Shown here piece by piece: positions 7,937 through 16,549 of a stretch of DNA of 64,000 nucleotides. A program made the position numbers and the translations under genes. The notes beneath the pieces were generated by a model. The model was not told where the DNA came from, searched no databases, and worked only from the letters and a program-made list of their open reading frames with translations. The first letter of the stretch is position 1. Each line of letters begins with the position of its first letter. The DNA comes from Helicobacter hepaticus ATCC 51449 (GTDB lineage Bacteria; Campylobacterota; Campylobacteria; Campylobacterales; Helicobacteraceae), in assembly GCF_000007905.1 (NCBI RefSeq), contig NC_004917.1, forward strand, positions 930,001 to 994,000, given 5' to 3'.

Positions 7937-7963
7937 CTCTAAACATAGAAAACAAAAGTGCCC

Positions 7964-7992
7964 ATTCTAAGCAAAAAGGAATAAAAAGTCAA
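7964..7992 (-). promoter_or_regulatory. Strong sigma-70-type promoter for tRNA-Met
   Basis: On the minus strand TTGACT (7987-7992) and TAGAAT (7964-7969) are separated by exactly 17 bases, with transcription expected to start about 20 bases before the tRNA. A clear -35 is rare in Helicobacter, which fits a highly expressed stable RNA. Confidence 0.75.
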
Positions 7993-8004
7993 GTAACTAC
8001 ATAT

Positions 8005-8577
8005 TCAGTTCAGCTGATTTTGGACATTTTGTTGAATACTTAAAACTTTCTCATAAGCATTTTTATAACGCTGAATAAAATCTTGCACCATAGAATGCTC
8101 TACTCCAAAAGCTTTTTGAGCATTAATTTTATGTATATCAGGCGTAGATTCGCTGTGCTTATCTTCTTTGCCTTGATAAAATGCCGTAAAACGATATAAG
8201 CTCTGAGCAAGGAGCATTTTTTCAGTCTCGCTCATACCTTCTGTCGCCCATAAAAAAGCTCTATATTCCTCATCACTCATTAATTCAATCACCTTAAGCC
8301 CATAAGTGATACGATTTTTATTGCCCTCAATATCCTTGAGTTTAGGTGTTTGTATATCCTGCGCCTCTTTTGTTTCATTTATATTTGAAGCATTTTGTAT
8401 CTGTGGAGAATCTTCTGTATCTGTGGAATTAATTTGTGGTGGCTCTTCTTGAGTGTTTGTCATATCTGCTTGATTAAAATTTGCTTGGAATTTCACAGAA
8501 TCATTTTTTATATTATTTCGCGTGGAGTTTGCTTGCATTGCTCCATAATGATTTTGTATCTGATTATTTACTTGCAA
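8005..8577 (-). CDS. Hypothetical cytoplasmic protein, 190 residues
   Basis: The first 90 residues are low-complexity, rich in Asn, Gln, Thr and Glu, and likely disordered. The C-terminal half is helical (about 95-185) with YGLKVIELMSDEEYRAFLWATEG and a final segment VEHSMVQDFIQRYKNAYEKVL. No signal peptide. The start is TTG at 8577, supported by AGGAG six bases upstream; no ATG fits as well. The layout of disordered N-terminus and helical C-terminus recalls flagellar accessory proteins, but I cannot assign it. Confidence 0.55.
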   Translation of the reverse strand: MQVNNQIQNHYGAMQANSTRNNIKNDSVKFQANFNQADMTNTQEEPPQINSTDTEDSPQIQNASNINETKEAQDIQTPKLKDIEGNKNRITYGLKVIELMSDEEYRAFLWATEGMSETEKMLLAQSLYRFTAFYQGKEDKHSESTPDIHKINAQKAFGVEHSMVQDFIQRYKNAYEKVLSIQQNVQNQLN

Positions 8578-8726
8578 TCCCTGCTCCTAAGGCTATTTTT
8601 GAGTTAAATATGACGTATTTATCAAACCAAAGAGAGCAAAAATCGCTCCACAATTTTACTTCTATGAATTTATATTTTTAGGATAGAATCTACTTCACTT
8701 GATTCTAAAATATTTTGGGAGACGCT

Positions 8727-9926
8727 ATGGATTTCACGCACACACAAGCCCTTGATGAAGAATTTGTGCTTCATACTTACGCACGCGCAAATGTAGCTTT
8801 TGTGCGTGGAGAGAATGCACGAATCTTTGACACACAGGGCAATGACTACATTGATTTTGGTGCTGGTATCGGTGTGTGCAGTGTGGGACACGCTAATGCA
8901 AAACTCGCCCAAACAATTTATAAACAAGCACAAACCTTGCTCCATACTTCTAATCTCTACTACATACAGCCTCAAGCTAGACTTGCTCAAGAAATTATTA
9001 CCCTTTATCGCTACAATACACCATATACTGCACCTATGCGCGCTTTTTTTTGTAATTCTGGAGCAGAAGCAAATGAATGTGCTATTAAAATAGCGCGTAA
9101 ATATGGCAAACCTCGTAATGCGTATAAAATCATCACGCTTGATTCAAGCTTTCACGGACGCACTATCGCTTCACTCAAAGCCACTGCACAAGAAAAAATG
9201 CACCAACATTTTGGACCATTTCCTGATGGATTTGTATATGCTAAAAATCTTGATGATGTTATTGCCAAAATTGATGATAGCACTTGTGCAGTCCTTTTAG
9301 AGCTTGTGCAAGGTGAAGGTGGTGTCTTGCCTATGGATAAAGAAAAAATCAATACATTAAGCACAATTTTAAAACAAAAGCAGATTCTACTTATGGTAGA
9401 TGAAGTCCAAAGTGGCGTATTTAGAAGTGGGGAAATCTTCGCTTCAAAAGTGTATGAAATAGACCCTGATGTCATTACAACTGCTAAAGGTTTAGCCGGA
9501 GGAGTGCCTATTGGTGCGGTGCTTACAAAACTCACTGATATTTTTGAATATGGCGACCACGGCTCTACTTTTGGAGGAAATTTTCTTAGTTGTGCAGCAG
9601 GGCTTGAAACACTTGCTATACTTAATGAACTTTACAATAATGGCACATTACAACGCACTATTACACTCTTTCACGCAGAACTTGATGCACTTGTAGTAGA
9701 TTTTGCTGATATTTTTAGTCATAAAGTTGGATTGGGACTTATGTGTGGGCTTTATACACGCAATCCTGATATGCAACAAGAGATTATTGCACAAGCACTC
9801 AAACATTATGTGATTGTCCTCAAATCAGGTAAGGGCGTAGTGCGATTTCTACCGCCACTCACCATTACGCAAGAAGAGATAAAAGAAGGATTTGCTAGAG
9901 TGCGTAATGCCCTTAAAACCTTATAA
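8727..9926 (+). CDS. argD: Acetylornithine aminotransferase
   Basis: 399 residues of a class-III PLP aminotransferase. It converts N-acetylglutamate semialdehyde to N-acetylornithine in arginine synthesis, and can serve as the succinyl-DAP enzyme in lysine synthesis. Landmarks: FCNSGAEANECAIKIARKYG, SFHGRT, LLMVDEVQSGVFRSG, and the PLP lysine in TTAKGLAGGVPIGA (about residue 250). ATG 8727 follows GGGAG; the TTG twelve bases earlier overlaps that site and is rejected. argF lies 9 kb away, so the arginine pathway is probably functional, unlike in H. pylori. The next gene overlaps its end. Confidence 0.92.
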   Translation: MDFTHTQALDEEFVLHTYARANVAFVRGENARIFDTQGNDYIDFGAGIGVCSVGHANAKLAQTIYKQAQTLLHTSNLYYIQPQARLAQEIITLYRYNTPYTAPMRAFFCNSGAEANECAIKIARKYGKPRNAYKIITLDSSFHGRTIASLKATAQEKMHQHFGPFPDGFVYAKNLDDVIAKIDDSTCAVLLELVQGEGGVLPMDKEKINTLSTILKQKQILLMVDEVQSGVFRSGEIFASKVYEIDPDVITTAKGLAGGVPIGAVLTKLTDIFEYGDHGSTFGGNFLSCAAGLETLAILNELYNNGTLQRTITLFHAELDALVVDFADIFSHKVGLGLMCGLYTRNPDMQQEIIAQALKHYVIVLKSGKGVVRFLPPLTITQEEIKEGFARVRNALKTL

Positions 9927-11004
9927 AATGCCGCCCATTCCCTTTAGCACCTTTATGAAAAAAAGTCTTTATGGACAAAATGGATATTATACAAATCCTC
10001 ATAGAGTAGGCAAAAGCGGGGATTTTTATACATCAGTGAGCGCAAGTAAATTCTTTGGTGGCGCGATTGCTTCTTATATACTCAATTTGGTTGAAAAAGG
10101 ACATTTAAATCTTCCATTGCGTATCGTAGAAATTGGTGCAAATAACGGCTATTTACTCGGTGATGTAGCGCTTTTTCTTGATGCTTTAAGCACTCATTTT
10201 TTGCGTGATTGCGAATTTGCTACCATAGAACCATTACCAAGCCTAAGAGAAGCGCAAAAATCACATTTTTCTACGCTTAGATTCTCTACAAATATTTCTT
10301 TTAATGCCTTTGAAACCCTGCCTTTGCCCGAAAAATCTTCAGATATTTTCATTTTAAGCAATGAACTCTTTGATAGCATTGCCTGCGATGTTATGCAAGA
10401 TAAAAAAATACTCTATATCACGCAAGAAGAGAAAAACTGGCAAGGTTTATGGCAAGAGATAGATACAAACCCTTTACCATCGCAAAGTGCTGTGCTTTTA
10501 AATCTTTTAAAAAATAATCCTATGCCTTATAAACAAGAAATTTTACCCCACTGGATACCGCTCATTGAGCAGCTCTCATACATTGCAAAAGCCCACAAAA
10601 AAAGCTATTTTCTTACCTTTGATTATGGAACAAAGAATCTTACCAATCCACTCTCTTATAATCCAAGATTCTATCATTCTCACGCAGTTATGAACCTCAA
10701 AGATATTTTAGGACAAAACATCAATTTCTACTCACTCTATCAAAATGCAGATATTACTTATGATGTAGATATTTCACTCTTAAATATACTTTTCTCTCAT
10801 TATGGCTTTGAGCTTGTATTTGAAGACTACCAAGCCAAAGTGCTTATTGAACAAATGGGTATTCTTTCACTTTTAGAATCATTTGAACGCGCTCAAGGAT
10901 TTGCTACATATCTCAAAGAGATTCACAAAGTGAAAACATTGCTCCACACAATGGGAGGAAGATTTATGGGAATATGTTACAAATTGTGCAATACAACCCT
11001 TTAA
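9907..11004 (+). CDS. MidA/NDUFAF7-family SAM-dependent methyltransferase
   Basis: About 365 residues. Family signs are the opening PFSTFMKKSLYGQNGYYTNP, SGDFYTSVSASKFFG, the SAM-binding LRIVEIGANNGYLLGDV, SNELFDSIACD, and FLTFDYG. Eukaryotic relatives methylate an arginine of a complex I subunit; bacterial members are poorly studied. The start is uncertain: ATG 9907 overlaps argD by 20 bases and has only a weak AGAG; ATG 9928 lies one base after the argD stop. Both keep the domain complete. It is probably cotranscribed with argD. Confidence 0.75.
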   Translation: MPLKPYKMPPIPFSTFMKKSLYGQNGYYTNPHRVGKSGDFYTSVSASKFFGGAIASYILNLVEKGHLNLPLRIVEIGANNGYLLGDVALFLDALSTHFLRDCEFATIEPLPSLREAQKSHFSTLRFSTNISFNAFETLPLPEKSSDIFILSNELFDSIACDVMQDKKILYITQEEKNWQGLWQEIDTNPLPSQSAVLLNLLKNNPMPYKQEILPHWIPLIEQLSYIAKAHKKSYFLTFDYGTKNLTNPLSYNPRFYHSHAVMNLKDILGQNINFYSLYQNADITYDVDISLLNILFSHYGFELVFEDYQAKVLIEQMGILSLLESFERAQGFATYLKEIHKVKTLLHTMGGRFMGICYKLCNTTL

Positions 11005-11035
11005 TTTAAATATAAAAATAGAAACAAAGCTTTTG

Positions 11036-11041
11036 TATAGT
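11036..11041 (+). promoter_or_regulatory. Probable -10 (TGTATAGT) of the chemoreceptor gene
   Basis: A TG directly before TATAGT. It lies 28 bases upstream of the G10 run, so the run falls inside the transcribed leader and not in the promoter spacer. Confidence 0.45.
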
Positions 11042-11068
11042 AAAGTATTAAGCTTAAAAATCTAAATA

Positions 11069-11078
11069 GGGGGGGGGG
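11069..11078 (+). repeat. G10 homopolymer in the ribosome-binding position of the chemoreceptor gene
   Basis: The run follows TA and is separated from the ATG (11085) by six bases (CATAAA), just where a Shine-Dalgarno site should be. No other purine-rich site is present. Length changes would alter its pairing with the CCUCC of 16S rRNA, so they could tune translation. Confidence 0.8.
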
Positions 11079-11084
11079 CATAAA

Positions 11085-13076
11085 ATGAAAAAATCCCTAA
11101 GTACCAAACTCGTTAGCATCATCTTGCTCATTTTTATTATTCTTATTTCTACGGTAAGTTTCTTCAATTATAAAAATGCATCACAAGATGCTAGTGATGT
11201 TTATAAGGGCTTACAACAACTCGCCTTAAGCTCTTCTTTTACCACTATAAACATCACGATGAATATTGAAGCCCAACAACATTTACAAGCAATAGCAAAA
11301 TATCTCCAACAAATTGATGAAAGCAACGTTTTAGCTCAAAGAAGAGTGTTATTTAATGTCGCTGAGATTGTGCAATATCCCTCCGTATATATTACCTATG
11401 AAAGCACAGGAAAAACACTTACTGAAGACTTTGATGAAAATCCAACTCTTAGAATCTCAAATGATTGGGATAATAAACCTGATTTAAGAGAACGTGATTG
11501 GTATGTGCAAACAAAAAAACTCAATGCGCCCATAGTAACTCCCACCTATGAATCTCAAGAAGGCAAATATAAAGGCAAAACTCTAGCCACAGCGACAATG
11601 CCCTACTATAAAAATGGGCAATTTGCAGGTGTAATTGGAATAGATATATTTGTAGATAGCTTCCAAGAAAGATTTAAAAACTTTAAACGCCCGGAACTTC
11701 CAAGTATGGAGGTTTTTATCGCAGATAGTTCGGGACATATATTCTCTCGAGAAAAACCACTTAAAACCAATACTTCTGGTCTCACGCCTTTAGAATCTGC
11801 TCTTAGTCAAGCCTTAAAAAAGAAAAAAGAAGATATCCTTGAGTTTAATAATTATGGAATCTCACAAATTGCTTATTATAAACAATTTCCTTTTGGTTGG
11901 ACAATTGTTGTGAGTGCGGATAAACAAGACTATGAAGAAGCAGCCAATAAGAATCTTATTTTTACTTCTTTACTTACTTTAGCTTTGCTTGCTATTGGCA
12001 CAGTTCTGCTCTTTATTATTGTTAAATCCTATCTTAATCCTATTAATAACATCAAACAAGGACTTCTTGCTTTCTTCTCTTATCTCAACCACGAACGCAA
12101 AGATGCACCACAACCTCTTAAGATTGTTGCTCAAGATGAATTAGGTGAAATGGGTAATGCTATTAATGATAATATTCAAAAAACAAAAGCTGGTTTAGAA
12201 CAAGACCAAGCTCTTGTATCACAATCTCTCCAAGTCATTGAAAGAGCAAAACAAGGACACGCTGACACGCTTATTGAACTTAAAGGACATAATCCGCAGC
12301 TTAATCGTTTAAGAGATTCTGTAAATGACCTTTTAGAACTTATAGGTAGTGCTGTTGGCAAAGACTTGCCAGAGATTAATCGTGTCTTTGATTCATACGT
12401 TAAACTCGACTTCACCACAGAAGTAAAAGATGCAAGTGGTAGAGTAGAAGTTGTTACAAATACTCTAGGAGAAGAAATTAGAAAAATGCTCTCAACAAGT
12501 TCAAACTTTGCTCAAACATTAAGTAATGAAGCTAAATCTCTTGCTCAAGCAGTAACTAATCTTACTAATTTAACAAATTCCCAAGCTTCCTCTTTAGAAC
12601 AAACAGCTCAAGCAGTAGAAGAGATTACAAGTTCTATGCAAAATGTAAGTGGTAAGACTGGAGAAGTTATCCAACAAAGTGAAGATATTAAAAATGTTAT
12701 AGGTATCATTAGAGATATAGCAGACCAAACAAACTTACTTGCTCTTAATGCAGCAATAGAAGCTGCAAGAGCAGGAGAACACGGAAGAGGATTTGCTGTT
12801 GTTGCAGATGAGGTGCGAAAATTAGCCGAGAGAACTCAAAAGAGCTTAGGAGAGATTGAAGCTAATACAAATCTCTTAGTGCAAAGTATTAATGATATGG
12901 GAGAATCTATTAGAGAGCAAACTACTGGAGTTACTCAAATTAATGAGGCTATATCACATTTAGAATCTGTTACACAAGAGAATGTTGAGATTGCTAATTC
13001 TAGTGCAGAGATTAGTGAGAGAGTAGATAAAGTAGCTAAAGATATATTAGATGATGTGAATAAGAAGAGGTTTTAG
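11085..13076 (+). CDS. Methyl-accepting chemotaxis protein with dCache sensor
   Basis: 663 residues. N-terminal membrane helix (about 8-28), periplasmic dCache-type sensor (about 35-285, with [12 protein letters not shown] and [16 protein letters not shown]), second helix (about 290-315), HAMP-like linkers, and a methyl-accepting signalling domain. The tip that contacts CheA/CheW is visible as [24 protein letters not shown] followed by [17 protein letters not shown]. No CheR/CheB pentapeptide ends the protein. The ligand is unknown; the dCache fold usually binds amino acids or small organic acids. The likely translational control by the upstream G10 run is the notable point. Confidence 0.92.
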   Translation: MKKSLSTKLVSIILLIFIILISTVSFFNYKNASQDASDVYKGLQQLALSSSFTTINITMNIEAQQHLQAIAKYLQQIDESNVLAQRRVLFNVAEIVQYPSVYITYESTGKTLTEDFDENPTLRISNDWDNKPDLRERDWYVQTKKLNAPIVTPTYESQEGKYKGKTLATATMPYYKNGQFAGVIGIDIFVDSFQERFKNFKRPELPSMEVFIADSSGHIFSREKPLKTNTSGLTPLESALSQALKKKKEDILEFNNYGISQIAYYKQFPFGWTIVVSADKQDYEEAANKNLIFTSLLTLALLAIGTVLLFIIVKSYLNPINNIKQGLLAFFSYLNHERKDAPQPLKIVAQDELGEMGNAINDNIQKTKAGLEQDQALVSQSLQVIERAKQGHADTLIELKGHNPQLNRLRDSVNDLLELIGSAVGKDLPEINRVFDSYVKLDFTTEVKDASGRVEVVTNTLGEEIRKMLSTSSNFAQTLSNEAKSLAQAVTNLTNLTNSQASSLEQTAQAVEEITSSMQNVSGKTGEVIQQSEDIKNVIGIIRDIADQTNLLALNAAIEAARAGEHGRGFAVVADEVRKLAERTQKSLGEIEANTNLLVQSINDMGESIREQTTGVTQINEAISHLESVTQENVEIANSSAEISERVDKVAKDILDDVNKKRF

Positions 13077-13103
13077 AGTTTTTTTGATTTAAAGAAATGG
13101 GGA

Positions 13104-14236
13104 CTACTTTTTATCAAAAACTCTACTACTTTTATAACTACCCCAATAAGTCCCATATGGATTATTGGGAGTAAAGATTCTTACCTTTTGCTTATCTTCA
13201 CCCTCTTTGATATACATAAAATACATATCAAGCTGTGTCCATTCATTTTTTATCTTTAAATATGTGAATATATCTACATTATTAACCCATATACTTGCAG
13301 AATCTACAATATCCCATTGCCCTATCATACCAAAATCATCTAAATTCATTGTAAGTTTAAAACCACCAACCGCACTCCCGTTTGAGTGTGCAAAAATTCG
13401 GATAGCCTCCCTCCCATTATCAGTGGATAGCACAAATGGTATTTCACCCTCAAGTTCCCATAAATCAATGCCCTCACCATTTATAGATCCACCAATTTCC
13501 TGTGGGTTATCAAAGAAATTTTTAATGCGCAGTGCTTCATCAGATTCTAGCTTGCTACATTTAGGGAGGTTACGTGCGTATTCAAGACTTTGGGTATTTT
13601 TAATAGGTAGCGGAGGCACAGAATCTCCGCTTGTAAGGATAAAATCACTTTTTTCATTGTATTCTCTATCTAAGTATTGCATACTCATACGATAAAGCTT
13701 AGAACTTATTTGCCTATATTCTTCGTCATTTAAGGGTGTAATACTTAGCTTCACTATAGCACGCTCTTTTTCAAGTTCATTACTTGGCTCTTTTCTCCAA
13801 TTATTATATCCCTTAAGCACAAAATAATGTGTATCACCCTCCACACTCGCCTCTATGGCAGTGACATGATAATAAGGATCTTCCATTAAATGCTCTTGTA
13901 TCGTATGTGTATCCTTGTGCGTGGTCATAAATTCAGAATCGGCGATACAATCGCCTAGCGGTATATGATTTTGTGTAAAAAAATCAAAGCCCCAAAATCC
14001 AAATTTATCAAGCAAAGCAAGGGATTGCGGATTTTCTCCATTCTCTGTATTTTCTTTGCTCGTGCTTTTCCCAACATTTTTGTTATCAGTGTCCAAAACC
14101 TGCAAATCAGGCGAAAGCTGTTCAATAGACTTTTCAGAAGATTCCAAGGGTATCTCTTCTATATCGCCATCACTTTTATTTTCACAACCAAAGAAAAATA
14201 GAGCACAAAAGATTATGGAAATCTTTTTTTATTCAT
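13104..14236 (-). CDS. Lipoprotein gene with a frameshift at a slippery A7 run, unknown function
   Basis: The long open frame (13104-14147 and upstream) has no start of its own but continues backwards into a lipoprotein signal (KKISIIFCALFFFGC, Cys anchor). The only well placed ATG (14236, overlapping the stop of the HDOD gene) lies one frame away and reads MNKKRFP then stop. A -1 shift, or one extra A, at the A7 run (plus-strand T7, 14224-14230) joins the two and gives a 377-residue lipoprotein. AAAAAAAG is a classic slippery site, so expression could be phase-variable, use transcript slippage or programmed frameshifting, or be lost. The mature protein has no recognised domain; the C-terminal 150 residues look like a beta-rich fold. 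Confidence 0.6.
14224..14230 (-). repeat. A7 slippery run (T7 on the plus strand) at the lipoprotein start
   Basis: Seven A followed by G, three codons after the ATG at 14236. It is the exact point at which the frame of the signal peptide is gained or lost. Confidence 0.7.
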
Positions 14237-15089
14237 TTTCAACTTGTTTATTAAGGTTATTTCTTGCTTCTGCAGGCAAGATTTCAAGGAATCTATCCAT
14301 ATCAAAGCTAATACCCTCTATCTTTGCCTCTTTAATCAATGCAACTGCTTCGTGCATATTGTAAGGACTTCCACCTTGATAAGGCTCAAAAACTTTATTG
14401 ATAATAGCAAGCGCATAAGCGTTTTTCTTTACCTCATCAGCAGCAGCGTGAGGCATTGTAATATAAGCTGTAGTTTGTATTAGCACTTCATCAAATTTCC
14501 AATAATCAAATAAGAATCCCAAAAATGAGAGATGGTCTAAACCGCAAAATTCACTCTCAACCGAACTAATATCAGCAAAATTGCTTTCTTTAAGCATCGC
14601 AAGAAACTCTTTATCCTTACCACTTTGAATAAGCGTATTGGCAAATAAAATCATTCCTAGACGCAAAAGCATAGCGCAAGGGGCAAGTAATTGAGAGAGT
14701 TTTTTATCAGTTTCACGAAACCACTCTGAAATAAAATCTGCCTCTTTAGCACTATTACCTAAAAAATTTTGCGTATCCAACCCATAAGGTGAAACATCAA
14801 TTTTAAAGCCACTGCGCAAAGAATTGGCAATGGCAACATTTTTCACACTGCTTATACCAAGCAATGACACAACTTGATTAAGCGTAGAAATTTCGCGTGA
14901 GAATCCATAATAAGGCGAGTTTGCCAAACGGAGTAAATCCCCTGTCAAAAGCGGGTCCTTAGAGATAATATCAACCACTCCCTGCACCTCCACGTTTTCA
15001 CCAGTGGAATCTATATACTGCTGCAATTTCGTTACAGTTTCAGGCAAAGGGGGCAAATTGTCAATTGTTTGAAGCAAGAGTTCATTCAT
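14229..15089 (-). CDS. HDOD-domain signalling protein
   Basis: 286 residues, almost entirely one HDOD domain (about 10-205): LPPLPETVTKLQQYI, then VDIISKDPLLTGDLLRLANSPYYGF, then VVSLLGISSVKNVAIANSL. HDOD proteins lack the metal ligands of true HD phosphodiesterases and act in signalling or regulation, often near chemotaxis genes; a chemoreceptor is next door. The ATG has AAGGA, with a TATAAT promoter at 15140. Its stop overlaps the ATG of the next lipoprotein gene, so the two are probably cotranscribed and coupled. Confidence 0.85.
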   Translation of the reverse strand: MNELLLQTIDNLPPLPETVTKLQQYIDSTGENVEVQGVVDIISKDPLLTGDLLRLANSPYYGFSREISTLNQVVSLLGISSVKNVAIANSLRSGFKIDVSPYGLDTQNFLGNSAKEADFISEWFRETDKKLSQLLAPCAMLLRLGMILFANTLIQSGKDKEFLAMLKESNFADISSVESEFCGLDHLSFLGFLFDYWKFDEVLIQTTAYITMPHAAADEVKKNAYALAIINKVFEPYQGGSPYNMHEAVALIKEAKIEGISFDMDRFLEILPAEARNNLNKQVENE

Positions 15090-15139
15090 TCTAAGTCCTT
15101 AAGTATAAAGGCTATGCGTTAGCACACATTCTTTGCGAA

Positions 15140-15145
15140 ATTATA
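15140..15145 (-). promoter_or_regulatory. -10 element (TATAAT) for the HDOD-lipoprotein pair
   Basis: On the minus strand TTTGATATAATTTC, 51 bases before the HDOD ATG, with a T-rich region upstream. Confidence 0.55.
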
Positions 15146-15229
15146 TCAAAAACCTTGTAAAATGGTGTGAATTTTACCTAACAATTTACCAAATATAACA
15201 AAAATGCAATTTTATTACCCAAGTGAGCA

Positions 15230-16540
15230 CTACTTATCCACATCTCTAAGGGCTTGGGCAATAAGCTCTAAAGGGTGTGCAAAACGCACAGATGAATTAA
15301 TCTGTGTCAAGGCATTATCAATTTGCATACGACAAGCCCCGCACTCTGCACTTACAACTTGTGCTCCACTAGATTGTATCATCTCTGCCTTTGGCTTACC
15401 AGCTTTAAGTGTCAAATCATAGCGCGAACTCTGCATACTGATACCTCCAAAACCACAGCATCTTGCAGAATCGCTCATTTCTTTAAGCACAAAACTTTTT
15501 CCTAAAAGCGTGCGTGGCTCTTTAAAGATTCCTAACACTTTTCTTGCGTGACAAGGGTCGTGATAAGTAATAGTCTCTTGACTAAAAGCTTTTGGGAGTA
15601 TTTTTTGCAATGGTGTGTGATGATAGAGCCACGAACTTGCCATATCAATTTTAGGCAAAAGCTTTTCAAGTCGTTTGACATACTCACTATTATTGCTATC
15701 AACACTAAGTGCGTGAATCCAATCTTTTTTAATCATTGCCGCACAAGTTGCTTCAGGAATAATCATCGCATCAATACTCTCCCAAAAACTCTCAAAATAC
15801 TCAATATTTTTCCTCGCTAAATACGCTACACTCTTCACATCACCCGTAAAAAATGCAGGCGCACCACAACATTCTTGCAAATGTGGCACAAATGCTTTAA
15901 TGCCCAGATGACTAAGAATCTCAAGCAAACTCTCACCCACATTAACATAATTATAATTACTCAAACAGCCAATAAAAATCGCCACTCTCTTATGTTTTAG
16001 AGTATTTGATGGGGGATTTTGATTACTTGGAGCAATCTCACCTTGATATTTTTGCAAAAAGGATTTACGCCACAGAGGAAATACAGAACGCTTCGCCCTT
16101 CCCCCTTTATCATTTTTAAAAAGTTTAAAACGACTAATCCATCGCCCATTTTCCTGCTTAAAGGCACAAGGCATAATAAAGTGCATAAATGAAAATACTT
16201 TATCTGCTACCTTGCGATGACGCAAAAGATAAAAATATGCCCTCTTATACCACGCAATGCCATACTTTTGAGCAATATCTACACGCACAGATTCTATTGC
16301 TACATCAACGGGCAAACTTGAAGGGCAATGCGTAACGCAAGTCGTGCATAAAAAACAGGATTCAAAAATATCTCTACTTGTAGAATCTAACTCTATATCA
16401 CCGCGTTTATAAGCTCCAAGTAAATCTAAAAAACCGCGCGGTGAAGTAACCTCATCACGATTCACCATATAAATAGTGCAGTGTGGGATACATTTTCCGC
16501 ATTTCACACACGCACTTGCTGTTTGCTGCAAATCAAGCAC
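15230..16540 (-). CDS. Fe-S oxidoreductase subunit, GlcF/GlpC-like
   Basis: 436 residues. Two 4Fe-4S motifs open the protein: C11-x2-C14-x2-C17-x3-C21 and C62-x2-C65-x2-C68-x3-C72. Two CCG domains follow: LQECCGAPAFFTG and later SARCCGFGG, which bind a further cluster or a catalytic centre. This is the layout of GlcF, GlpC and LutA subunits that pass electrons from glycolate, glycerol-3-phosphate or lactate dehydrogenases to quinone. No flavin dehydrogenase partner is next to it, so the substrate is unknown. The start is GTG, set by AGGAG. It follows hemN with a 9-base gap, so both are likely in one operon. Confidence 0.82.
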   Translation of the reverse strand: MLDLQQTASACVKCGKCIPHCTIYMVNRDEVTSPRGFLDLLGAYKRGDIELDSTSRDIFESCFLCTTCVTHCPSSLPVDVAIESVRVDIAQKYGIAWYKRAYFYLLRHRKVADKVFSFMHFIMPCAFKQENGRWISRFKLFKNDKGGRAKRSVFPLWRKSFLQKYQGEIAPSNQNPPSNTLKHKRVAIFIGCLSNYNYVNVGESLLEILSHLGIKAFVPHLQECCGAPAFFTGDVKSVAYLARKNIEYFESFWESIDAMIIPEATCAAMIKKDWIHALSVDSNNSEYVKRLEKLLPKIDMASSWLYHHTPLQKILPKAFSQETITYHDPCHARKVLGIFKEPRTLLGKSFVLKEMSDSARCCGFGGISMQSSRYDLTLKAGKPKAEMIQSSGAQVVSAECGACRMQIDNALTQINSSVRFAHPLELIAQALRDVDK

Positions 16541-16549
16541 ACTTTACTC

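Noticed and set aside
9152-9535. 127-residue minus-strand frame inside argD
   Set aside because: Antisense shadow of a strongly conserved gene, with no ribosome-binding site.
13075-13124. Long inverted repeat between the MCP and lipoprotein ends
   Set aside because: Both arms are AT-rich; the right arm is inside the end of the lipoprotein frame and the loop is long. A terminator is possible but weak.
13165-13695. 176-residue plus-strand frame opposite the lipoprotein gene
   Set aside because: Composition (Ser, Phe, Ile rich) is that of a reversed coding strand; no start signal.
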